This document shows positions 43,546-52,321 of a DNA stretch of 64,000 nucleotides, piece by piece (within the stretch, counting starts at the first letter, position 1; the number at the start of each line of letters is the position of its first letter). The notes under the pieces were generated by a model that searched no databases, had not been told where the DNA came from, and worked only from the letters and a program-made list of their open reading frames with translations. The position numbers were made by a program, and so were the translations under genes. This stretch comes from an uncultured Bacteroidia bacterium (GTDB lineage Bacteria; Bacteroidota; Bacteroidia; Bacteroidales; UBA932): the NCBI GenBank assembly GCA_902768985.1, contig CACXNA010000009.1, positions 1 to 64,000 on the forward strand, given 5' to 3'.

Positions 43546-46500
43546 ATGAAAAAGTTATTGCTTTTAACACTTGCGATGGCGCTCACACTGATCGGTTCGA
43601 TCCAGGTGAGTGCTCAGAACATGTCGGTGAAAGTGAACGTCGTGGATTCCTATGGACCCGTGGCCGGTGCTTCGGTCATGGTCAAGGGCACCACAAACGG
43701 TCAAGCCACCGATCTGGACGGCAACGCGACGATCAACAACGTCAGCGCCCAGACCGTCCTGGTCATCTCCTTTATCGGCTGTACCACCCAAGAAGTGACT
43801 GTCGGTAATCGCTCTGAAATCAACGTCACGCTCGTCGAGGATGCTGAAATGCTTGAAGAAACGGTGCTTGTCGGTTATGGTACCCAGAAGAAGGAGTCCC
43901 TGACCAGCGCCATTACTTCCGTCCGTTCGGAAGATGTCACCAAGACGAAGCAGAACGATGTGGTCACCGCCCTGCAGGGTAAGGTGCCGGGCCTGCTCAT
44001 CCGCCAGTCCGGCGGTACGCCCGGTTCTTTCGGTGCGGATATCAGCCTGCGCGGTTATGGCGCTCCGCTGATTGTTATCGACGGCGTGGTCCGTTCCAAC
44101 GGTTATTCCAATGCGAACAAGGGAATCAACACGGACCTTGAATTCTCGCAACTCAACCCGGAAGATATTGAGAGTATCTCCGTGCTGAAGGATGCCTCCG
44201 CGTCCATCTATGGTCTGGGCGCAGGCAACGGTGTCATCATGGTGACGACCAAGAAGGGCTCCGCCATGAAGAAGCCGTCCGTTTCCTATTCCAACATCTT
44301 TTCTTTCGGCCGCCCGAAGATGCCGCAGGAAGTGAGCATCGCGGATTATGTGAAGATGTCCAACGAAATGGCGGACGTGGCGAAATTCAACCGTCCCTTC
44401 TCTGACGAGGATATCAAGGCGGCGGAGAACGGTACCCTGGCGAACTTCAGCTGGTGGAATGCGGCGATGAAACACCACTCCACTACGCAGACGCACAACC
44501 TGTCCGTCCGCGGCGGCAATGAAACGCTGACGTATTTCCTCTCCGGCAGTTTCAACGACGACCGCAGTATCTATAATTCCCCGAACAACTTCTGGTATCA
44601 GCGCTATACCCTGCGCGGTAACTTTACCTTCAAGTTGACTGACGACCTGTCCGTGGATTACCAGACTTCTTTCCGTGCCACCGCTTCCGCCAATCCGGCC
44701 AACGACGACTCCTACAATGAGAAGTCTAATATGATCTTCAACTACATCGCTTTCTCCGACCGCTTCACGCCGGCCACCGTTAAGGACAACCCGAATCACT
44801 ACACGTATCAGGGCCAGTCTCCGACCGAAAACCCGATCGCGATGATGGATCACAATTTGAACTATACCGACAAGCGCGGTCGCGCATTCACCAATACGCT
44901 GAATGTCAATTATAATCCGTCTTTTGTCAAGGGCTTGAAGCTTCTCCTTCAAGGTGCTTATGACTTCAATTATGACGGCACCTATACCAAGAAGACCATC
45001 TATCCGCTGTATGACTACGAGACCGATGAAATCCTCGGTTATGGCGGTGACGAGAACTCCTACCGGGAGGTTGTTTCTGAGCGCGAGCGTCTGTATGGGC
45101 GCTTCCAGGCCAACTACAACAAGGTTTGGGGTAAGCACAATCTCTCTGCCATGGTGGCAGCTGAATTGACGAAAATGAATACCCGCAACCAAATGAGCAA
45201 ACGCCTTTTCGGGGACTTCTTTACGCATTCCACCGTGTCCAGCGGCCTGGCCGGTACGGACACCGCGACCGGTACCCGCCGCTCAACCGCGACCGCCGGC
45301 TACCTTGCCCGCGTGAATTACGAATATGCCAGCCGCTACTTGGTTGAGGTCATGGGCCGTTATGACGGCACCTATATCTACCAGAAGGGCAAGCGCTGGG
45401 GCTTCTTCCCGTCCTACTCCCTTGGCTGGAGATTGTCCGAGGAATCGTTCATTAAGAACAATGCGCCGTGGATCAGCAACCTCAAGATTCGCTGGTCTGA
45501 TGGTAAAACCGGTTTGACGCAGGGCGCCGCCTATGCCTATCAGATGGGCTATACGGCTGGCAACACCTACGTGTTCACTCCTGGCAGCCAGGTGCAGGGT
45601 TATGTCAATGAAGAAGTGGCCAACACCATCCTGACCTGGGCGGACATTCGCTTGATGAATGCCGGTCTGGACTGGAATTTCTGGCACGACAAATTCAGCG
45701 GTACTTTTGATATCTTCCAGCGCCTGACCAAGGGCATCGCAGGCAGCAGCTCCGGCTCCACGCCGACCATCCTTGGCGTTGATGAGCCGCAGATCAATAT
45801 TGATTCCCGTGTGACCGCGGGTATGGAACTCACCCTGTCGCATCGCAACCGTATCGGCGAATTCGAGTATTATGTCACCGGTACTGGCACCATCTCCCGT
45901 ACGATGAATCTTCACATCGAGAGCCAGGCTACTTCGAAGTATTATGCTTCGATGAACTATTACGGAGCCGGATTCCTCATGAACGGATCTGCCAGCACGC
46001 AGAACCGCTGGACCGACTACCACGGCCTGTGGAAATATGGTCTCGAGGGGGGCCGTTTCACTTCCTGGAATGACATTTATAATTCCCCGGTTAAGTATGA
46101 CGCGAACTCGGGCATGCAGACCACGGTCATTGGCCAGTACAAGCTTTGGGACTGGAACGGTGACGGTTACATCACCGCCCACGACGTACAGTATGCCTGG
46201 CCGGAAGCCAACCCTTCCTTCCAGTTCGGCTTGAACTTCGGCTTCAACTACAAGAACTTTGATTTCAACATGGTCTGGCAGGGAGCGACGATGACCTCCA
46301 AGATCATCTGGCTGCTCCATACGTTCGGCTTCGGCGGTTACAACAACATCTACACGATGTATCTCGACCGCTACCACGTGGCGAACCAGGGAGACGACCC
46401 GTACGATCCGACTACGCAGTGGGTCGAAGGCTATTGGCCGGCCCTGATGGACTCCTCCGATGCCAACAACTGGCGTCCTGGTATGTACGATGCTCCGTCC

Positions 46501-46746
46501 GACTTCACGCAGCTTGATGCGACCTATTTCCGCCTCAAGAGCTTCGAGATCGGCTATACGCTTCCGAAGAGCGTCACCTCCAAGGTTGGCCTTCGTTCCG
46601 CCCGCATCTATGTCGGCGGTACCAACTGGCTGACCCTGACCAACAAGAAGATCGCCGCTTACGATCCTGAATCCGCGGCTGCGATGCAGTCCAACACCAT
46701 GCCGGTCATGCGTACCGTGACGATGGGTGTCAATATCAACTTCTAA
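43546..46746 (+). CDS. susC: SusC/RagA-type TonB-linked outer-membrane importer
   Basis: ATG 43546 gives a signal peptide (MKKLLLLTLAMALTLIGS, cleavage near SAQ); the longer frame reads into the fructokinase gene. The 1066-residue protein has a carboxypeptidase-like domain (about 27-105, VNVVDSYGPVAGASVMVKG), then the plug with VGYGTQKKESLTSAITSV and GLLIRQSGGTPGSFGADIS, then a 22-strand-type barrel to the end. It forms the outer-membrane channel with the SusD lipoprotein encoded 13 bp downstream. The expected cargo is a fructose-containing oligosaccharide, inferred from the neighbours. Confidence 0.93.
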   Translation: MKKLLLLTLAMALTLIGSIQVSAQNMSVKVNVVDSYGPVAGASVMVKGTTNGQATDLDGNATINNVSAQTVLVISFIGCTTQEVTVGNRSEINVTLVEDAEMLEETVLVGYGTQKKESLTSAITSVRSEDVTKTKQNDVVTALQGKVPGLLIRQSGGTPGSFGADISLRGYGAPLIVIDGVVRSNGYSNANKGINTDLEFSQLNPEDIESISVLKDASASIYGLGAGNGVIMVTTKKGSAMKKPSVSYSNIFSFGRPKMPQEVSIADYVKMSNEMADVAKFNRPFSDEDIKAAENGTLANFSWWNAAMKHHSTTQTHNLSVRGGNETLTYFLSGSFNDDRSIYNSPNNFWYQRYTLRGNFTFKLTDDLSVDYQTSFRATASANPANDDSYNEKSNMIFNYIAFSDRFTPATVKDNPNHYTYQGQSPTENPIAMMDHNLNYTDKRGRAFTNTLNVNYNPSFVKGLKLLLQGAYDFNYDGTYTKKTIYPLYDYETDEILGYGGDENSYREVVSERERLYGRFQANYNKVWGKHNLSAMVAAELTKMNTRNQMSKRLFGDFFTHSTVSSGLAGTDTATGTRRSTATAGYLARVNYEYASRYLVEVMGRYDGTYIYQKGKRWGFFPSYSLGWRLSEESFIKNNAPWISNLKIRWSDGKTGLTQGAAYAYQMGYTAGNTYVFTPGSQVQGYVNEEVANTILTWADIRLMNAGLDWNFWHDKFSGTFDIFQRLTKGIAGSSSGSTPTILGVDEPQINIDSRVTAGMELTLSHRNRIGEFEYYVTGTGTISRTMNLHIESQATSKYYASMNYYGAGFLMNGSASTQNRWTDYHGLWKYGLEGGRFTSWNDIYNSPVKYDANSGMQTTVIGQYKLWDWNGDGYITAHDVQYAWPEANPSFQFGLNFGFNYKNFDFNMVWQGATMTSKIIWLLHTFGFGGYNNIYTMYLDRYHVANQGDDPYDPTTQWVEGYWPALMDSSDANNWRPGMYDAPSDFTQLDATYFRLKSFEIGYTLPKSVTSKVGLRSARIYVGGTNWLTLTNKKIAAYDPESAAAMQSNTMPVMRTVTMGVNINF

Positions 46747-46759
46747 TATGCACACTCCG

Positions 46760-48721
46760 ATGAAAAAGATATCATTCATTCTGTCCGCGCTTTTGTGCCT
46801 TTCGCTGACCTTCACTTCCTGCGAGGCTCTCTTCGACAACCTCGAAGGCGACCTGACCAAGATGACGGGCGAGGACATGGCTTCTTCGGAAGCAGGTATC
46901 CAGATGTTGCTGGCCGAAGTATACTCTTATATCCCGATGAATGCATACGGGTACGAGGACCAGTATACGATGAATGCAGCCGACAGCCACGGTGGTGACT
47001 ACGGCTTCAATTCCAACCCTTACTATGGTATGTACGGTATCCAGACCTTCTGGAACTGGGGTGCCATCCGTACCATCAACAACTTCATAGAGATCGTTCA
47101 GGATGCGGCTGAGCGCAGTGTCGTGACCGCCGCAGCTGCCAAAAGCTATGTGGCGGAAGCCCGCTTCGTGCGTGCATACTGCTACTTCGTCATGGTCCGC
47201 AATCTCGGCGGTGTCCCCATTATCACGGAGCCGCTGGACAAATACTATGACGGACATGGCAATGAGCAGCTTTTCGCGTTCGCCAAGCGAGCCACGGAGA
47301 AAGAGACCTGGGATTTCGTTTTAACCGAATTCCAGGCTGCCGCCGACGACCTGGAGGACGAGCCGGTTGCGCAGTTCCGCGCCGACAAGTACGCAGCCCT
47401 TGGCATGAAAGCTCGCGCTGCTCTCTACGCGGCTTCCGTCAGCAAGTATTGGACCGCCCGGGGCGGCATCTCTACCCAGTATCAGGCGGTTGCCAATAAG
47501 AAGACCTACATGGAGGAGAGCTATGCCAATGCTTACTACAAGCAGTGTATTGACGCTTGCGACGCCATCATCAGCAGCGGTAAATTCGCTCTTTACGGGG
47601 CTTCGCCTGCCAGTGTCGAGGATGCTGTCAAGAACTTGGGAGACATGTTCCGCACCGTGGCCAAGGAGGAGTTCATCTTTGGCCGGAGCCTTGACAACGG
47701 TGTCGCTTCTGCCGGCAGCGATTTCGATGTGTACAACAGCCCTGCCCAGACCGTGACCGGCAACTCCAGTTGCGGAAAGTACTCCGTCACCATTGACTTC
47801 GTGGATAAGTTTGACAACTACGATGCGGCCTTCGGTGCTGTGGACGGCACCGTCAAGACCCGTGCCGACGGAAAAGAAAACGAATACTTCAACGCGGTCC
47901 TGACCCGTTTCCCTGCCGAATACAAAGATATTCCGTACATTGAGTATGATAAGATCAACGAGCCGTTCCTGAACAAGGATGCCCGCTTCCAGGCCTGGAT
48001 CCTGTACCCGGATGCCCAGTTCCGCGGCCAGACCATTAAAATCCAGGGTGGTATGATCCACCAGGATGGCAGCGCCAAGCTCTGGGTAGAGGACAGCGAG
48101 ACCGTCGATGGCACGACGTATTATTCCTTCGGCGACCTGACGGGCAATGTTTCCGGATTCTTTAACTACGAGAACAAGATGGCGGGTAACACCGTGACCA
48201 CGGGTTTCAGCATCCGCAAGTACCTGGATCCCGCCACGTTCCAGCTCTACCACAAGACTTTCTGGTATGACATCCGCTATGCCGAAATCCTGCTCTCCTA
48301 TGCGGAGGCGGTGGCAGAGAGCGGACAGGGCGACCCGTCCAAGGCCAAGCAGTACTTGAACGCTATCCGTCGCCGTGCGGCTTTCAAAGATGAGATCGAC
48401 CTGACGGTTGAGAATGTCCTGCACCAGCGTGAACTCGAGTTAGCTTTCGAGGGGGACCAGCTCTACACCCTGCACCGACGCCGCGCCTTCTATGATAAGC
48501 TGAATGACGCGCCGGTCAAAGGCAAGAAGCACGCCTTGACCCCGGTCATCGATCTGCGGGGCGGCTCGCCGAAGTACATCTTCGTCCGTTCTATCCACTA
48601 CGCGGAGGACCCGCTCACGGGAGGCAAGGCATCTGACTATCATACGGATCCGAAAAACTATTACGGCCGCATCAGCGACTTCAGCGTGAATGGGTACGAA
48701 CCTAATCCTGCTAACGAATAA
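46760..48721 (+). CDS. susD: SusD/RagB-type glycan-binding lipoprotein
   Basis: ATG 46760 gives MKKISFILSALLCLS and a lipobox ending at Cys21 (TFTSC); an in-frame ATG at 46748 is possible. The 653-residue protein has the helical TPR-like fold of the family: AEVYSYIPMNAYGYED, KSYVAEARFVRAYCYFVMV in the N-terminal half, and near the C-terminus the RagB signature IRYAEILLSYAEAVAESG and LNAIRRRAAF, with LHRRRAFYDKL. It sits on the surface as a lid on SusC and captures the glycan. It is followed 12 bp on by the DUF3823 lipoprotein. Confidence 0.93.
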   Translation: MKKISFILSALLCLSLTFTSCEALFDNLEGDLTKMTGEDMASSEAGIQMLLAEVYSYIPMNAYGYEDQYTMNAADSHGGDYGFNSNPYYGMYGIQTFWNWGAIRTINNFIEIVQDAAERSVVTAAAAKSYVAEARFVRAYCYFVMVRNLGGVPIITEPLDKYYDGHGNEQLFAFAKRATEKETWDFVLTEFQAAADDLEDEPVAQFRADKYAALGMKARAALYAASVSKYWTARGGISTQYQAVANKKTYMEESYANAYYKQCIDACDAIISSGKFALYGASPASVEDAVKNLGDMFRTVAKEEFIFGRSLDNGVASAGSDFDVYNSPAQTVTGNSSCGKYSVTIDFVDKFDNYDAAFGAVDGTVKTRADGKENEYFNAVLTRFPAEYKDIPYIEYDKINEPFLNKDARFQAWILYPDAQFRGQTIKIQGGMIHQDGSAKLWVEDSETVDGTTYYSFGDLTGNVSGFFNYENKMAGNTVTTGFSIRKYLDPATFQLYHKTFWYDIRYAEILLSYAEAVAESGQGDPSKAKQYLNAIRRRAAFKDEIDLTVENVLHQRELELAFEGDQLYTLHRRRAFYDKLNDAPVKGKKHALTPVIDLRGGSPKYIFVRSIHYAEDPLTGGKASDYHTDPKNYYGRISDFSVNGYEPNPANE

Positions 48722-48733
48722 AACAAACAAGTC

Positions 48734-49561
48734 ATGAAAAAATTACTCTTCATACTTCCGCTTCTGTGGCTCTTCAGCGCTTGCTCGCTGTTCGAGATGG
48801 ACAACTACGCCGGACCGAATGCTTCGATTACCGGAAGAATCCTCGATGCCAAGACCGGAGAACTGGTCCCGACCGAGTGTAAGTACGGCAACTTCTTCGG
48901 AGGAGCATATTTCGGCACTCCGACTACGGGATATTTCTCCGTAGTTGAGAAAGATTATTCCGAGGTGTATGACATCCCCCTGGAGGGCTCCGGCACCCAG
49001 TACTGGCACATCAAATACGATGGATCTTACGCGAACACCCAGGTTTTCTCCGGGAACTATCGTATTTCCGCCCTTTCCAACAACTTCTACCCCATTACCA
49101 AAGACGATGTGCGCATCGAAAAGGGGGAGAATACTCTTGACTGGGAAGTCGTTCCGTACTGCCGCGTGGTCGATCCGAAGATCGAACTCCAGGGTGGCAA
49201 GTTCGTTGCGACCTTCAAGGTGGAATTGGGCGATCCGTCCAAAGCCAACGCGGTTTACGATGCCAAGTTGCTTTGCTATCCTGACGCTTTCGTTGGTGTT
49301 TATTGCAACTATTGTGACCAGGATCAAGGTGCGAACTCACGCTCGCTGATAGACCAGTCGGTCGTGACGGAGATCATCGCTGACGGCCAGACGGTCAACA
49401 CCTTGACCATCGACCCGACGAATCCGCTGAACCAGGCAGAATTCAAATATGTCGGCAAGGGAAAAGAGCACTTCTTCCGCATCGCCGTCTGTGCCCAGGG
49501 GAATGGTGCAAATATGAGCCGTTACTATAATTATAGCACGACTTTTGTTATTGAATACTAG
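48734..49561 (+). CDS. DUF3823-type surface lipoprotein
   Basis: The 275-residue lipoprotein has lipobox FSAC (Cys17), then SLFEMDNYAGPNASITGRI, the opening of DUF3823 proteins that routinely follow SusD. Two beta-sandwich domains can be inferred (about 25-130 and 140-275). Family members are thought to be accessory glycan-binding or scaffold proteins of the SusCD complex. It has no catalytic motif. Confidence 0.78.
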   Translation: MKKLLFILPLLWLFSACSLFEMDNYAGPNASITGRILDAKTGELVPTECKYGNFFGGAYFGTPTTGYFSVVEKDYSEVYDIPLEGSGTQYWHIKYDGSYANTQVFSGNYRISALSNNFYPITKDDVRIEKGENTLDWEVVPYCRVVDPKIELQGGKFVATFKVELGDPSKANAVYDAKLLCYPDAFVGVYCNYCDQDQGANSRSLIDQSVVTEIIADGQTVNTLTIDPTNPLNQAEFKYVGKGKEHFFRIAVCAQGNGANMSRYYNYSTTFVIEY

Positions 49562-49594
49562 TACCCTCTGGAATAACACTTTGAACATAAGAGT

Positions 49595-50950
49595 ATGAAA
49601 ATCAATCGAATCCTTATTGTCTGCGCACTCCTGCTCGCCACTGTGGCGGCAGGTGCGCAGACCCATGTCCGAGGCCAGCTGAAGGCCGGTGCGTCCAAAG
49701 TGGACGTCACGCCTGCAGCGGACCAGCTGGGCCGGAATTCCTACGGAATCCTGGATCGCACGCACGTGCGTGTTATTCTCTTCTCGAACGGTACGACCAT
49801 CGCCGGCCTTGCCAATGTGGACGGCAACCCGAACCAGCGCTGCGTCGACGCTGTCAATGCGCGTATTGAGAAGGAATTCGGCATTCCGCAGGGTAACATC
49901 ATCTATAATGGCACCCATTGCCACTCGACCGGAACCGTCCCGCAGGACGAACTGACCGAGCGGATGTACCAGGCTGTCAAACAGGCGTACAAGAACATGG
50001 TTCCCGCCAAGGTTGGCGTGGGCAATGGCGTGTGCTATCTGAACGTCAAGCGTGACCTTTTCGACCCGGAGCGCGGTACCTGGTGGGAAGGCCCGGACTA
50101 CGATGGCAAGTCTGATAAGACCGTTTCCGTGATCTACTTCGAAAGCCTGGACGGCAAGCCCATCGCGACTTACTACAACTATGCGATGCATGCCGTCATC
50201 ACCGGTCAGCTCGACATGATCACGGGAGACTTCCCGGGCAAGTCCGAGGAGTATATCGAAAGCCGCTACGGCGACGATTTCGTAGCTGTGTTTTCTTCCG
50301 GCGCCGCCGGCGATCAGAACCCGCTTTATTTCCAGCAGACCTTCGATCTGCGCGACATCCGTATCGCAGATTATGCCAAGCGTGGGGAGGATATCTCCAA
50401 TGCGATGCCTCCGGGAGGCCAGGGATTGGACCGAAACAATCCTGAAGTTCACCGCCTGATGGAGGAGCAGAAACGTATGGCTGAAAGCTATGGCCAGCTG
50501 CTTGGCGAAGAGGTGAAGTATGTGATTATGATGATGCGCCGTTTCGAGACCAACGTGACGTTGGAGGCAGCCCGTACCCACATCTCCTGTCCGGGCCGTC
50601 GCCAGACCAACGGTGGCGGGCGTGCCGGCTATGCCGGTGAGTATGTGGACACGGACGACATCGTCCTGGAACTCGGTCTTGTGATGCTGGACAATATCCC
50701 CGTCTGCGCCGTTTCCGGAGAAGTTTATAACCAGATTGCCGTCGAATTGAAGAACAAGTCCCCGTATTCCTTCACGATGATGACTACCGTGACGGATGGC
50801 CACAATGGTGGCTGGGGTGGTTATATCCCTGACGACGAGTCTTACGGCGCACAGGTGTTCGAGGTGCTTGGCTCCGGCTATAAGCAGGGCTATGCGCAGA
50901 AGCGTATCGTCGATGGCTTGCTCGACCTGATTCATAGCGCTACGCACTGA
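49595..50950 (+). CDS. Neutral/alkaline ceramidase-like hydrolase, copy A
   Basis: The 451-residue secreted protein (signal peptide to about residue 22, AGAQ) matches the N-terminal domain of the neutral/alkaline non-lysosomal ceramidase family: LKAGASKVDVTP, VRVILFSNGTTIAGLANVD, a zinc-binding motif His108-Cys-His110 in NGTHCHSTG, YNYAMHAVITG and SSGAAGDQNP. The usual THTHSG is changed to THCHSTG, so metal or substrate handling may differ. Short ceramidase-like proteins occur in Bacteroidota carbohydrate loci; their substrates are not established. It is followed by a close paralog with overlapping start. Confidence 0.8.
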   Translation: MKINRILIVCALLLATVAAGAQTHVRGQLKAGASKVDVTPAADQLGRNSYGILDRTHVRVILFSNGTTIAGLANVDGNPNQRCVDAVNARIEKEFGIPQGNIIYNGTHCHSTGTVPQDELTERMYQAVKQAYKNMVPAKVGVGNGVCYLNVKRDLFDPERGTWWEGPDYDGKSDKTVSVIYFESLDGKPIATYYNYAMHAVITGQLDMITGDFPGKSEEYIESRYGDDFVAVFSSGAAGDQNPLYFQQTFDLRDIRIADYAKRGEDISNAMPPGGQGLDRNNPEVHRLMEEQKRMAESYGQLLGEEVKYVIMMMRRFETNVTLEAARTHISCPGRRQTNGGGRAGYAGEYVDTDDIVLELGLVMLDNIPVCAVSGEVYNQIAVELKNKSPYSFTMMTTVTDGHNGGWGGYIPDDESYGAQVFEVLGSGYKQGYAQKRIVDGLLDLIHSATH

Positions 50951-50961
50951 TGCACGAAATA

Positions 50962-52308
50962 ATGAAAAAGATCATGCTGACCCTGCTGGGAGTGTTTGTG
51001 CTCGCAGCAGGGTTCTGCCACGCGCAGCGTGGGCAGCTCGCTGCCGGGGCCGCCCGGGTGGATATTACTCCTGATGAGGCAACGCTTCCGAAAACATCCC
51101 AGGGCATCCTGGATCATTGCTACGCCCGTGCCATCGTTTTCACGAACGGTACCACCAAGGCGGCGTTCGTGTCCATGGATGCGGCGATGAGTAACAATCG
51201 GATGGTCGCCGCAGTCAACGAACGCGCATTCAAGGAGTTGGGTATTCCCGAAGGGAACATACTCTACAACTGGACGCACACGCATTCCGGCTCGTCCGTT
51301 TTTGGCGAAGAACTCAACAATCGCGTCTTCCAGGCCTTGAAGGAAGCCAATGACCGTCTCGTGCCCGCCAAGGTAGGATATGGCGACGGTGTTTGCTACC
51401 TCAATGTCAAACGTGATCTCTTTGATCCGGAGCGAGGAACCTGGTGGGAAGGTCCTGATTATGACGGCAAGTCTGACAAGACCGTTGCTGTTATTTATTT
51501 CGAGAGTCTGGATGGCAAGCCCATCGCGACCTACTTCAACTATGCGATGCATGCCGTGATCACCGGCAATACCGACAAGGTGAGCGCTGATTTCCCCGGA
51601 GCGGCGGAAACGTATATCGAGAGCCGTTATGGTGACGACTTTGTAGCGTGCTTCGCTTCCGGTGCCGCCGGCGATCAGAATCCGATTTATTTCCAGCAAA
51701 CCTTCGATCTGCGAGACATCCGAATAGCGGATTACGCGGCGCGCGGTGAAGACATCTCCAACGCGATGCCTCCGGGAGGTCAGGGACTGGACCGCAGCAA
51801 ACCTGAGGTGCAGCGCCTTCTGGGTGAGCAGGAACGGATGATCCGCAGCTATGGGCAGATTCTTGGCGAGGAGGTTAAGTATGTCATTATGATGATGCGC
51901 CGCTTCGAGACCGATGTCACGCTCAAGTGTCTGCACAAGACTGTCTCCTGTCCGGCCCGCCGGCAACTCAACGGCGGTGGGCGTGCCGGCTACGAAGGCC
52001 AGTACGAGGACGCCGGTGAGGCCACGATCGACCTTCATCTGACGATGCTCGATGATATCCCCGTGGTGGGTACGAGCGGTGAGCCGTACAATCCGATAGC
52101 GGTGGAGCTGAAACAGAAATCTCCTTATGCGCGCACCATGCTGACCACGCTTTGCCAAGGCACGTTCACGGGTTACATCCCCGATGACGAGTCCTACGGC
52201 GCCCAGTCCTTTGAGGTGTTGGGCTCCCGTTTCAAGCAGGGCTATGCGCAGAAAGCAATTGTTGACGGTGCGCTGGACTTGATCCATGAGGCTACGCATG
52301 GAGAATAA
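50962..52308 (+). CDS. Neutral/alkaline ceramidase-like hydrolase, copy B
   Basis: ATG 50962 gives MKKIMLTLLGVFVLAAGF, a signal peptide; an ATG at 50950 overlapping the upstream stop is also in frame. This copy keeps the canonical His106-Thr-His108 motif (NWTHTHSGSS). It shares long identical blocks with copy A, such as GVCYLNVKRDLFDPERGTWW, FDLRDIRIADYA and AMPPGGQGLDR, so the two arose by tandem duplication. Divergence is greatest around the active-site loop and the C-terminal third. It probably hydrolyses an amide or ester; ceramide itself is unlikely given the context. Confidence 0.8.
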   Translation: MKKIMLTLLGVFVLAAGFCHAQRGQLAAGAARVDITPDEATLPKTSQGILDHCYARAIVFTNGTTKAAFVSMDAAMSNNRMVAAVNERAFKELGIPEGNILYNWTHTHSGSSVFGEELNNRVFQALKEANDRLVPAKVGYGDGVCYLNVKRDLFDPERGTWWEGPDYDGKSDKTVAVIYFESLDGKPIATYFNYAMHAVITGNTDKVSADFPGAAETYIESRYGDDFVACFASGAAGDQNPIYFQQTFDLRDIRIADYAARGEDISNAMPPGGQGLDRSKPEVQRLLGEQERMIRSYGQILGEEVKYVIMMMRRFETDVTLKCLHKTVSCPARRQLNGGGRAGYEGQYEDAGEATIDLHLTMLDDIPVVGTSGEPYNPIAVELKQKSPYARTMLTTLCQGTFTGYIPDDESYGAQSFEVLGSRFKQGYAQKAIVDGALDLIHEATHGE

Positions 52309-52321
52309 GAATTGTCAGCAT

